A stretch of DNA of 64,000 nucleotides from Ceriagrion tenellum. Its lineage: Eukaryota > Arthropoda > Insecta > Odonata > Coenagrionidae. The stretch is from contig OY720632.1 in assembly GCA_963169105.1 (NCBI GenBank), positions 4,712,001 to 4,776,000 on the forward strand, written 5' to 3'. Positions within the stretch are counted from its first letter, which is position 1. Every line of letters begins with the position of its first letter. Below, one piece after another: positions 1 to 10,297 of this stretch. The position numbers were made by a program, and so were the translations under genes. Under the pieces are notes generated by a model that searched no databases, was not told the DNA's origin, and saw only the letters and a list, made by a program, of their open reading frames with translations.

Positions 1-490
1 ATATGGCGACATGTATTATAGGAGTGTATTTTGTGGAGTTCAATTTTTATTGTGTTAGCTTATTGTGCGTGGAAAGAGCGAGTTTTTGTTCCTATCTGTT
101 CGGCAGTGTATCTCTCTTATTTTATCGCATCTATCATACCTAGAGATGTAGTGAGGAGTCATAATATTCTCTATGTCGCTCTTAAAAGTATCAGTTCTGA
201 ATATCTCCAGCAGCCTAAGCCTAGCGTGCAGCCTTCTAGTCTCTAAGGGCTCCTTCTTTCATCCCTCTAAAAGTTGTGAGACACTATATGTACACTCGTA
301 GCAGTTTTTAACGAAGCGTGCTGCTTTCCATTGTATTTTATTAATTTTTTTGTTAAATCTATTTGACCAGGGTCCCAAATGCTCGCGGCGTATTCGAGCT
401 GTGGCCTAACCAGAGCGTAGTTGCATCTCTCTTTGACTCTTTCATCTGAGGACCTTCCTATTATACGCTTAACAGTGAGGGTTTGAGGGA
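1..490 (-). pseudogene. LINE family A copy 1 (reverse transcriptase C-terminus), truncated
   Basis: On the minus strand this reads as the C-terminal end of a non-LTR retrotransposon reverse transcriptase. Around 360-470 the translation contains DERVKERC, ALVRPQLEYAASIWDP and DLTKK, the thumb/post-RT segment typical of LINE polymerases. Further downstream the antisense of 31-246 matches the ENIIMTPHY...FFPRTIS tail seen in the other copies. It is 5'-truncated near 490, and the window edge cuts off its 3' end. A stop and frameshifts break the frame, so it is not functional. The same sequence recurs at 4593, 22766, 25305, 47839, 57432 and 63177. Confidence 0.85.
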
Positions 491-3040
491 GGGTAATGAC
501 CTCGCGAGTCATGAGTGGTCCCCATCCGGAAATCATCTCCTCGGAGAAAAGTCACAGTGAGAGGATGGATATGGAATGGAATTGGGTTGGCTGTTGTTGG
601 GATTGGTCGCGAAGAATTTGCGCTCCGAATTGCTTTCTTTTGTTTTAGCGAGTGTGTATGTGCGTCCACGTGGTTGAGAGGGAGGCTAAGGTCCAAAAGG
701 GAATGGGGAAAATAGAAAGCAAAGGGTGGAAGGTTGGAGATTGCGAATGGAAGGGGGGAAATACATCAAGGAGAAAATCCTTTTTCTTCCCATTCATGGG
801 GAGGAAGTCATCCGTTGGCTTGCGAAAAGTCTGGTGATATGAGAGGGATGATGAACGGCCATTGTATCTCTCTCTTTCGTGTCTCCCAGCTGGAATCCTT
901 TCCCGCCTGCAATTTTAATTTAATTTCCAAACAATTTCTCGCCAATCAATCATATATATGCACATGCTCCGTCCTCAACGACAAATTCCTCTCTCATACT
1001 CCTCACGAAGCGATATCCTGCGCAGGTGTCGCTTCTTCCCCTCGCACGAAACATCCCGGGACATTTAAAACGCAGTTCTCACTGCTAGGATAAGGTTTTG
1101 ATATTTTTCTGTTTTACCGAATATTTCAAATGTGCCACTGTGGGAAAAGATTTTCGCGCTCCGTGGGGAAGAATTGATAAATGAAGCCGTCACCGTTCGG
1201 TGGCTTCGGTGGCATAGGAATAGCAGTGAAAGAACTTAGAAAGTTCCAACTAAGTGATTTTTTTTTATTTAGTGATTTGAAGTGAATATTTTACATGTTT
1301 GTGACAAAGGTATAAAATTGGACTTTCTTGAACAGCTCTATATGCCCTTAATATATATAAATATGCCCTTATGCAATGTCATTGTGTTCCCAACCCATTC
1401 TCCTCTCCTCAATATTCGCCTTCCTAAGTGACTCATACCCTTTTCATTGTCCCTTTCAAACATCCCCCTCTCCCCACTCCGGTTTCTCCCATCCTTCTCC
1501 CCCCACCCTCCCGCCGCCTCGGAGTCACGGCTATGGGTCGGTTTAAATAAATCTTGTGTGGGAGTTACAATTGATTTATTCTTGACATGAATCAAAAATG
1601 AATTAACATGAATCCAACGAAGTACTTGGGAGGTATCGTTGCCTCATAACATTCTTTCGTGGGCATACCACTGGGGATATGAATTGCTTTGAGGTGGCGT
1701 CTCACACCCTACCGCAGCCTTTTAAGATGGTGAATGATCGTGTCTTCCAAGATTCGAAGTCAAATTCGCAGTAAAAAATTAGTTTCGAATCATTTCAATC
1801 TCTCGTTCCTCTCGAGTCGTTCAAAAGAGGATTCTGGCGCCTGTCTCACCTATGTGGGACGCGGAAGAGTCAAAATTCCTTGCATTTTTCTTACTGCATG
1901 TCTATGCATCATAGTTAGCTTTTTTTTTATGCGAAAGTATCTCGTACTTAGGGAAAAAAATGGATGTTCGTTTCTTTAAATTTAGTCCTTAGATCGTTGA
2001 TGTGGATTGATTTTTTGTGTATTTGTTACAAGCGGAAGGTACCCGTTGAAATTCAAGGGGTATGAAAAACAAACACACTAACAAATAATAGCAATCGAAA
2101 TATATCGATATATATCGTGCGAAATGTCTTTTATATGGATTTTATGGATTTGTCTATATCAATTGATACGTTCTGGGCCTATCGTACCAATATATCCATA
2201 TGAGATTCGGCTTTAACAATGCTATCGGTCGTCAAATTGACAGCGTACCAAAAACGCTGAGGTTTTAGCAATTTTATGATCGTTTTTTCAGAATTAAAAG
2301 TAAATCAGTTGGAAAAGAAAAAACAATTGCAAGAATAAGAATATTTATTCACTTTTCTTTTCAATGGTCTTTGTTGCGACTTTGTGCAACCATTATTACT
2401 AATTTAAATATGCAAAAGAAAAAAAGGTCTGCATATGCCAGAAAAACTAACTTTACATGTATTTCCTATGGAAACGCTTTCGTCTGGAGTCGAACCGGAG
2501 ACCATTAGGTAAACAATAAGTAGTCATAAACCTTCCGAATGACATATTGAGTCATTTTACAATGTTTTACAATATTCTTAATATGGTAGTTATCAGTGAC
2601 CGCTCAATCACAGTTTCTTTTTTATACATAAGAAGATTTTTTTTATGATTGGTTTGCTTAATATGCATATATATAAATAGACCTTTTTGGCTGAAAAGGT
2701 TGGCATAAAATGATATGCAAAAAATGTGCAATTTCTTCCATTTTCAACGTTTTAGCAAATTATGAAGCAATTCGACATTGAATTTCTTGGAGAAAATCTT
2801 TCGGAAAAGTAGAAGTTCCCCCGTCATAATCAGTGGATGTCGGTTTAGACTCTTTGGCAGCGGCGGAGGCTTTTGAAACTATTGGCATCGTTCACGCGAT
2901 CATCGTTTTTTTTCAGGGCACAATTCAGTGCTTTGCTGGTTATTAGTTTTTTTTCAAATGTTTGTAAATGCAAAGCAGAATTAAAACATAGGTTCCATCC
3001 GTCTCTGCCAGTCACGTGACCCGTCAATGAAAGCGGGCGC
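491..3040. other. AT-rich intergenic stretch, no gene recognised
   Basis: No open reading frame here looks like a known protein and nothing repeats elsewhere in the window. The segment 560-1090 is richer in G and holds short overlapping frames in both strands without domain motifs. 2090-2120 contains the AT palindrome ATCGATATATATCG. A sequence near 2475-2485 resembles a tRNA B box on the minus strand but has no matching A box or stems. Confidence 0.6.
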
Positions 3041-3900
3041 TGTGTAATTGGGTCGGGGGACAGTCTCGCTCGATCGCGAGGGGCGGCACCCGATTATTAC
3101 GTCATTGTTTCCATGCATCCCATTCCCCACTTACCCTCCCCCCCCTTCCCTTCCATGTCTCCCCTCCTCCTTTTCCAACCCCATTCCAACGTCCCTCCCC
3201 GGCGATCACAACAATGGTCTTTATCTCCATGTTACGATATTGCAGAGTTCGCCACCTTCGCCACCAGATGTCTCTCTCCTTAATTTCCCATCGAGGGAAA
3301 CATGTTGGTTGCCACGAGAGAGCGAGCGGGACTTCCTAAACAGAAGAGTCCGTTTCCTCATCGACCCGATTCCAGCGACACCTCTCGAATGGAAAGGGGA
3401 ACCACATCTCCCTTCTGCTATGCCCTCTCCCTCTCGTGCATGTGGTTCTGAATTAATTGAACACTCGCGCGCTGAACTCAGACACACCGGCAAAAACACA
3501 CAAGTGTGCTCATTCCTCTAACACACCCACTCGCACAGGAGGTATAGGGGAGGGGTGGGGGTGGATGCGCTGCACTGCATCCACTAACTTACTCACTTAG
3601 TGTGTGCAGGACTGTTTGGGGGCGGTTGTCGTTGCGAGAGGGTTGGGGGTGTCTTGAGTGTTGGAGTGGGAAACAGGTGTTCGTGACGCGGACATGTCTC
3701 GCCCCCCCTGTGGCAAAAGGGGTGGGTGGCTGCTATTCCCGTCATCCCCCACGAACACGGAGGTACATCTTCTTTCCCCCCCCCCCCAACCTCCCCACCG
3801 TCGCGTCCCCTTGGAAACGGTCGCCCTCACCCATCCCGCGCGATATGAACAGAATCTGCGGCCTCCCATCCCCTATTCCCCCTTCGCCTAGGAAGCCAGA
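3041..3900. other. GC-rich, pyrimidine-rich island 1
   Basis: The plus strand is markedly C- and CT-rich at 3125-3200 and 3770-3800, including a run of about a dozen C at 3778-3787 and flanks. Open frames on both strands (for example 3048-3521) follow from the base bias and encode Pro/Ser-rich low-complexity peptides without motifs. This could be a CpG-rich regulatory region or simple low-complexity DNA. The sequence alone does not decide. Confidence 0.5.
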
Positions 3901-3989
3901 ATATGGTGCCACATGGAGTGGAGATTAGAACTAAATACCAGTTAATGCACCACAGTTCATTTCCTGCGAAAATCATCACAAAAATGCCA

Positions 3990-4216
3990 TACCTACTCTC
4001 GGTGCAAAAATTATGTAAACTCGAGTTTGGACCCTGGTCAACAATGAACCGTGGTATCTATATGCATAAAAGTTACACCAAACTTTAGCTTGTTTTATTT
4101 TGCGTTTAACTGTGGTTGTCAATTATTTTTACAAGACACTCTAGATTTTATATTGCGAAGAGAACCAAAAAAGTGCATGTTTTTTGAGGTTTTCGAACGT
4201 AACGCTCTCTTTGACA
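3990..4216 (+). repeat. Repeat family M, copy 1
   Basis: This ~225-bp block aligns over its length with 12795-13009 in the same orientation. Shared landmarks in order are CTCTCGGTGCAAA, TTATG, AATGAACCGTG, GTTACACCAAA, TTATTTTGCGTTTA, TTATTTTTACA, CACTCTAGATTTT, and the end GCTCTCTTTGAC. There is no coding potential. It is an interspersed repeat of unknown class, possibly a miniature DNA element. Confidence 0.7.
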
Positions 4217-4592
4217 TTTAATAGTGAATACAATTGAGGTGTAATCGTAATGAACCTGTATATAGTGTAGGAAAAACATATTTAAATGCATCGTTAAGCA
4301 TTCGCTTCTTTCTATTTTGCCATAAAAAAGTAATTACTTAGTCTATGAAACAACTTTATCTTGGTTATGAAAATTAGTAGAAGAAAGTCTTCTTTTGAAG
4401 CTCTTAACAGCAATATTTTATAACAATTATTATCGTAAATCCACGTGATATCGATTTTTAATGAGTTAATGAACAACCGAGTATTTTAGCGGGCCCAAGC
4501 CAGCTTTGAGGCGTCCGTCTTCACGAGAGAGGGTGATGAACGTTTGAACTCTGTTTACTGTATACTGTGGGTGGAGTAAACATAAAATCTTC
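4217..4592. other. AT-rich spacer, nothing recognised
   Basis: No repeat shared with the rest of the window and no motif-bearing frame were found. It directly precedes a LINE family A copy. Confidence 0.5.
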
Positions 4593-5213
4593 AGATACAG
4601 TAAAATATCTTGGAATTACCTTAACGTCTGATATAGCGTGGGGATTATAAATATAGAACAAATGTGGCGTAACATTAATAAAACTAGGTTTTGTCCAACT
4701 TATAATAAGGAAGGTCCTCGGATGAAAAAGTCAAAGAGAGATGCCACTTAGCTCTGGTTAGGCCACACCTCGAATACGCCGCGAGCATTTGGGACCCTGG
4801 TCAAATAGATTTAACCAAAAACATTAACAAAATACAAAGGAAAGCAGCGCGCTTCGTTAAAAACTGCTACGAGTGTACATATAGTGTCTCACAACTTTAA
4901 GAGGGATGAAAGAAGGAGCCCCTATAGACTCGTAGGCTACACGATAGGCTTAGATTGCTTTATAAATTCAGAACTGATATTTTTCAGAGTGATATAGAGA
5001 ATATTATCATGACTCCTCACTACATCTCTAGGTCTGACTGATGCAATAAAGTAAGAGAGATACACTGCCGAACAGATAGGTACAAAAACTCGTTCTTTTT
5101 GCGAACAATTAAGCGACCGTAATAAAAATTGAGCTCCACTAAATACACTCCTATAAAACATATCACCATTTCATCTCCAAAAACTTACACCTTTACACGG
5201 CTGGTGGCCTGTT
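4593..5213 (+). pseudogene. LINE family A copy 2 (reverse transcriptase C-terminus + 3' UTR)
   Basis: It starts with the KYLGITLTSDI.WG segment (about 4600-4650), a conserved block just after the catalytic domain of many LINE reverse transcriptases. It continues through LALVRPHLEYAASIWDPGQI (about 4750-4810), KAARFVKNCYE and the TPHYISRSD tail. Stops and frameshifts (for example after the SQL motif near 4900 and near 5040) show decay. The 3' end breaks off in the UTR at CACGGCTGGTGGCCT, before the conserved CCCCTGCCACAC box that other copies keep. Confidence 0.87.
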
Positions 5214-6430
5214 CTGGCTTCTCATAAAACGACATATATGCGTTTATTTATATGGACGATCAATTCCTGCCTTTCAACACTATCTTTTTCACAAAATGAG
5301 CTTGAAATTTCGTTGTTTTCTTTGTCATTTTCCGATAAATTTGGGGAATTCCAGAATTTTTCCGTGTAATATAAATGTCATTTTCGCGAACAATAACTGT
5401 GAGCAAGAAAAAGAAACGTTTGCGTAATCGATGAAAGGAATATTTTGATTCCTTACTATTTTATTTATTTAGCTCCTACGAATCACCTTTAAAAAATTAA
5501 GGTCAAAATGCGGTACCTTGATGGAAGTGGCTCTTATTGTCGATCTCAAAAGCTGGAAATAAAGGTTCTTGAAAAATATGTTCCTTGAATGGCCGCATGT
5601 TTTCTGACATGTCTTTGTTTCCCGATGCCGAAGGCATGACATGGGAGGAAAGGAAACAAATGAGCTGAAATTGATGTTTGTTATGGAGACTTAATTCGGG
5701 GTGGAACTTACTTAACGTTTAAATAGCAGCGAGAAAATAAATGACAAACGTTTTCGAGTAGGTTAGGCATGATTTCTGTGAACTGGGTTGTGTCGATCTA
5801 AAGAGGTCGGGAACCTCTGCTGTCTGAGACTTTCCTTCTCTTACATTCTTTCATCCCCTCTTTTATCCTTCTTCCCGTCCCCCACCCTCCCAACAATACC
5901 GCGAAGCGTTACGCCGCAACAATGACCGCCCTTCCCATTCTCCGAAGGCTCTTAACCGCATTCTCTCCCCACCTCCTTTCACGGGCGGACGTGCGGTTTT
6001 CGTGTCGTTTATGTTTTCAGGTTTTGCCGTTTTCGCGAGTCCGATTCTGTGCGATGGGAAATGGCAGCCTCTCTCATCTCTCCCTCTCTCTCTCTCCAGC
6101 CACCTCATCCCACCTCGCCGTCGCCGCCACCGCTGCGGTCAGCGCGGACACAGGCCCTTCAAACCGCGCAAATCAACCGCAGGAACGATTCACAGAGACC
6201 TGTGGGGGTAGGGGGCCCTTTGTCTCTCCTTCTACTCCTCCCACTCCTCCCCATTTACACCCCATCCATACTCCAGGAACACTCCTCCAGCCTAGAGCCG
6301 TGCGGATGCGAATGCGATGGAGTGTATGATTTATTTTCTCATTACTTGTCCTAGTAACATCACACTATGTACTACTTTGTTCTAAAGGAGTGCACCCTAG
6401 AATAATAAAATGAATTAATTATGTATTATT
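5214..6430. other. Intergenic; pyrimidine-rich segment 5830-6300
   Basis: 5214-5830 is AT-rich with no recognised feature except a ~35-bp stretch at 5565-5600 that reappears inverted at 9461-9496. 5830-6300 is GC-richer and CT-rich with a CT microsatellite at about 6070-6100. Its overlapping frames (5922-6329, 6002-6211, 6049-6354) encode Ser/Pro-rich peptides and look like composition artefacts. Confidence 0.5.
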
Positions 6431-6663
6431 CGTTACTTTGGTAACGTTCCCCTCCGAGTCCTCGGCAAGCCTAGGGGGTTTCATTGCCGTCATAATGGCC
6501 GAGGACTCGGTATGGGTTTGGCAGTTCTCGCAGCTTGCGTCCGACGCCCATCGGATCGGTGGCTACGCTGCCGTTGGGTCGTTGGGGCGTGCGGAGTAGA
6601 CGGAGGGACCCAAGTATAACGGCCTTCTGCGTGCGAGTAAGATTTATTTATTATTATTATTAT
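6431..6663 (+). repeat. Repeat family F copy 1, SINE-like, with (ATT)n end
   Basis: This GC-rich ~230-bp block aligns with 15510-15807. Shared segments include GTTAC..GTAAC at the start, CCGAGTCC.CGGC, GTTGCCGTCATAAT, CCCATCGGATC, GTGGCTAC.CTGC, CAGACGGAG and ACGGCCTTCTGC.TGCG. Both copies finish in a TTA/ATT microsatellite. In this copy CCGAGTCCTCGGC and GCCGAGGACTCGG form a perfect 13-bp inverted repeat (about 6456-6509). No tRNA A/B boxes are evident. Length, GC content and microsatellite tail suggest a SINE. Confidence 0.7.
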
Positions 6664-6912
6664 ACATCGAATTATAATCGACTCGAATCGGGCTTAATTC
6701 GATTTGATTCGCCTGTGCGAATCGTGATGCTTCGAAGCCGAACGATTCGAAATATTCGAATCTGATAAGATTCGTCTTCGAATCGTTTACATGCATTCAA
6801 ACATCCCCAAATCGCCGTCCGCTCAGAAACTGTTTTCCACTCGCGAAACGAAAATTTAAACGACCACACGTTATTCTGTGCTATTCTTTTGCGCCACTAT
6901 ATAGATGTATAA
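6664..6912 (-). mobile_element. hAT-like family E fragment
   Basis: The reverse complement matches the right half of the hAT-like element at 49465-49971. Shared landmarks are ATCTATATAGTGGC, AGAATAGCACAGAATAACG, TGTGGTCGTTTAAATTTTCG, TGTTTGAATGCATGTAA and the GATTCGAATCG-rich end. The left boundary abuts the (ATT)n tail of family F. The outer terminal inverted repeat is missing here, so this copy is truncated. Confidence 0.8.
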
Positions 6913-7980
6913 GATAACGAGTAAATGGGTGCTTGAAATATGTAAGCAGGGGGGGGGGGGAGTGTTATATGATGATACTCTTTAAATAAGGAAAAAAAAC
7001 AATGAAAGCTCTCAAGTCTGCGTGATACATGCAAGCAAAGAAAAGTATAATTCTCGAAAATGAAATACGCGCCCCATGAGGTATGGATACCAGACAGTTC
7101 TAGTACAAACTTACTTTGTATGTCATCCGGTTATTAACGACTTTTCAAAATACTATAATCAGTATACCGAAACGAACGTGGAACCACTGGAAGATCATCA
7201 TAACCTCATTCGACGGCATATAGGACGCTCTTCTATGTTAGATATTTCATTTCAGTACAGCATACTTAATGAGAGCTCACATGAAGAAATTTACTATATA
7301 AATTCGATCGGAATCGATATTTTTAATATACAAATTTTCATATTCAATTTTTCTCTTCCGATCTTGTACATGGACTGCATGTTTTTTCATGAAAACTACA
7401 ATATTGTGAAGCTTGGTTCGTTGAAATTGACCTTTAAAGCTACGGTAGAGGCCAGGAAAAAGTTGAAGAAAATATACCCAGTATTTAACAGTGCGAAAAA
7501 TGGTATAAGGAAGACTAAATAACATGCACTTAGGATACCTAACTCTACCTAATGTAAAGCTATCGATTGCAATATCTCGAATCCTAATCGACTTTTTAAC
7601 TTTTCCGATTTTACCCCAAATCGACGCATAAATCTAACCCTCCCCTGAAACTGGCCCGCCTCACTGAGTTTCAAACCTCGAATCGACACTCGGCCCGGCG
7701 ACAATGGAGAAATATATCCATAGCAACGAAAGTGAAAAAATTTCTAAAATGCCAGATAAAAGTTTAAAAATGTGAGTTTAACGGTAAGTAGGAGAGAATC
7801 AATTTCAAGAATAAGATTTTTCAAACATTCAGCCTCATATTTGTGAAAGAATTAGTCTTGTAGCTCATTTATTTCGTATTTATTGGGGCCGTTAAAAATT
7901 TGTCCTTCATCGAGTTTTTACGTCACATCCACGGATTTTCCGAGGTTTCACCGTTACGAGTCCATACTGAATAGGGTTCC
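6913..7980. other. AT-rich stretch with one unassigned 148-codon frame
   Basis: An uninterrupted plus-strand frame runs 7076-7522 from ATG. The peptide is rich in Ile, Tyr, Asn and Phe, has no motif I recognise, and no cognate promoter or splice context is visible. In AT-rich DNA of this length a chance frame of this size is plausible. A run of about ten G sits at 6951-6960. Nothing else repeats in the window. Confidence 0.35.
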
Positions 7981-8880
7981 AGGATTGACTCCTCACCCTC
8001 CTCTCTCTCCCTCTCTTCACCTCCTCCTCCCCCATCACGCTGCCTTCCACCCCCCCGAAGAGTAGCGCATAATGGAATTCATTCATTAATCCGTGGAGAC
8101 GACCTCCACCCCCACCCCCTTCCACTGCTCTCTCCGTTCGTCCGTTGGGCCGTCCGTGGGGGATGAGTACGGTGCACGCGGTAACCATGGTGACGACGAC
8201 AATCGGGGCAGCGAGAGGCCCCCCCCCCACACCCCCACCAACGGAACACTTTTTCTCCCTTCACCTCCCCTTCATCCCTCTCCACTCGGTCTCCTCCTCC
8301 TCCTCCTCCCCGATATCATCACCCAAATGGAGACGACAACAATCGGGTGCGGCGCCGCATCCGTCTCCACACCCACGAACACATCAACAGCCACCTACCA
8401 CCCCTCCTCCCCCACCCCCTAAAACCATCACCTACCCCCCCCCCCTCCCCCCGGCGCGCCCACTTAACCATGGAGACGACAACAATCGGGCGGCTCGGGC
8501 GGATTGCCCCCACCCGCCACCCTCCGCTCGCTTCCTTGTTGATTGTTGTGTATGTACCCTTTGGAGTGGGGGAGGGGGAATGGCATGCTTCGTGTCCACA
8601 TACACAGACACATAAACTCGACAACTCCCAGCGGAGCGCCGCGAGAATACATGCATGTTCGGGAATCAGGCACAGATTTCCCTCCTCCTCGTGTTTATTG
8701 CGGACACCGTGAGGAGTGAAAGGAGGCACACGACACGCAGGAGGGATATGAAATACATATATAATGGGGGATAATGGGGAGGGGCGGGAATGTGAGGAAG
8801 AGGGGACCGCCGCGATGGTGTAGCTCCGGCCGTCCGGCGTGGCGGGCTGGCGATTGCGGTCAGCGCCGCGGCACGTCATT
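7981..8880. repeat. C-rich island 2 with diverged ~140-bp tandem repeat
   Basis: The phrase ATGGNGACGACAACAATCGG begins at 8187 (as ATGGTGACGACGACAATC), 8327 and 8470, giving spacings of 140 and 143 bp. A weaker TGGAGACGAC occurs at 8094. Between the phrases the DNA is CT/C-rich (runs of C near 8220 and 8437-8450). The several overlapping frames in all phases, including 8319-8879 on the minus strand, are products of this composition. It is best read as a decayed tandem repeat in a GC-rich island. Confidence 0.6.
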
Positions 8881-9724
8881 ACATTTTCTCTTCTTAGTCA
8901 AAGAAGTGCGGCTGGACGCAGCTAAATATTGTTGGATGATATTTATAAATGTGCTCTGTACAAGGTAATATAGGTCTGATAGCAGTGCACTCTAGTGCAC
9001 AGAAGATAAATCAAATCAAAGATGTGAGTACTAACTTTTTCACTGCTTGCTGGTATTTCTTGCCCTGAATCGCTATTTGAAAAGTCTGTTAGATTAATTA
9101 AGGTCAAATTCAAACACAAGGAATTAGTCATAATAAAAATGATAATCACGGTTTCTTTAAAGCCACTGATGTCTGCAGGAGAAATTCCGAAGATTGACGC
9201 TGGAGGAACCGCGCCGAGCGAATTATCTCGCAAATAAACTCTCTTGTGTGTGGGTACAATCGCTTCGGTGAGAGAAACATAATTGTTTATAATAGTTTGG
9301 ATATCGTACTTTAACCTGCAATCCGTCTTGAAAAGATCTGAGATATTTCACAAAATATTATTTTGTCCGGAAAAGCGGGTCTTTCCGACCACTGTGCGCC
9401 GCCGCCGTCGCCTCTGTTATATCATATCTCGTTTGCGAAATCTTATATAACTATGCGGAATATATGCGGCCATTCAAGGAACATAATTTTCAAGACCCGT
9501 TTATCTCTCTCTCTTTCTCTCTCTCTCTGGGTTGACCCCCCCCTCCTTCTCCTCTTCCTCCTCCCCATTCCTCCCTCCCCCCCCCAAACCACACCATCGC
9601 ACTTCTTACTCTCAGGACGTGCCATAAATGAAACCGCGAGCGTTTGGACTCACTGTGACGTCGAGCGAGCGGAAATCAACAGGCAGGACACTCCGCCCTT
9701 CCAGTCAAACTTAATGGAAAGGGT
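8881..9724. other. Intergenic with CT microsatellite and C-rich tract
   Basis: A (CT)n microsatellite lies at about 9505-9530, followed by a C-rich tract to 9600. Frames crossing it (9363-9728, 9443-9625) read as Ser-Leu or Arg-Glu repeats and are not genes. 8881-9360 is AT-rich with nothing recognised. Confidence 0.5.
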
Positions 9725-10297
9725 TTAAGGTTATCCGAGCGAGATGGTTCCCTGGTCATAATAGAGAAATTATTCGAATTATATGTTTTAATTTCGCCAG
9801 CTGTAGGACACATCAATTAAATATCGCATTATTATTATTATGGTGCAATTATACAGTTTTATGTGACAGAAATGGTAAGTTATTAAATGAAAATATGTAA
9901 TTAAGTGTTCAACTTGACTCATTTTTTTTCGCGCGGTGCGTTTAAAACCCCTTCAAAACGGAAGGTTTTTTGTGATTCCCAAGGCGATACTGCGGTGACA
10001 ATATGATTTATTTTCAAAAATAGTTGAGAAAACATACAAACTATACGCTGTTAGTTTTTTTACGACATTTAAGTGTTAGAAATTCCTCATTTTTTTAAAT
10101 AAGGTCTCTCAAGAGTGCAGCATACACGTACCATTTCCCATGTAAAAGGACTGGTATTCTCTGGCAAATATCTCCAAAAGTAATGTGGTAAGGGGTTGAA
10201 TTTTTGGTGTCATTAGAAGGGTGAGATATTTATCTTTGAAATGAGACCAAATTATTTGATTCCTAGATAAAATGATATTTCGCTCAAACTACCTGAA
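9725..10297 (+). mobile_element. Family C TIR element, copy 1
   Basis: This non-autonomous element begins TTAAGG.TATCCGAGCGAGAT and ends TTTCGCTCAAACTACCT. Its internal blocks occur in the same order in all full copies: ATAATAGAGA, TTTTAATTTC, GCTGTAGGACACATCAATTA, CAAAACGGAAGGTTTTTTGT, AGTTGAGAAAACATACAAAC, CCATGTAAAAG, AGTAATGTGGTAAGGGGTTG. No coding capacity remains. The right end has lost the final TTAA (CTGAA). Confidence 0.88.

Noticed and set aside
2468..2500. Minus-strand GGTTCGACTCC resembling a pol III B box
   Set aside because: No A box at the right distance and no cloverleaf stems. Probably a chance match or an unrecognisable SINE relic.
3048..3521. 157-codon plus-strand ORF
   Set aside because: It is Pro/Ser-rich and composition-driven, with an equally open antisense frame and no motif.
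7076..7522. 148-codon ORF in AT-rich DNA
   Set aside because: No recognisable motif, and such a length is expected by chance about once in this much AT-rich sequence. Kept only as a note.
8319..8879. 186-codon minus-strand ORF and overlapping frames
   Set aside because: All frames are open here because of the C-rich tandem repeat composition; the peptides are low complexity.
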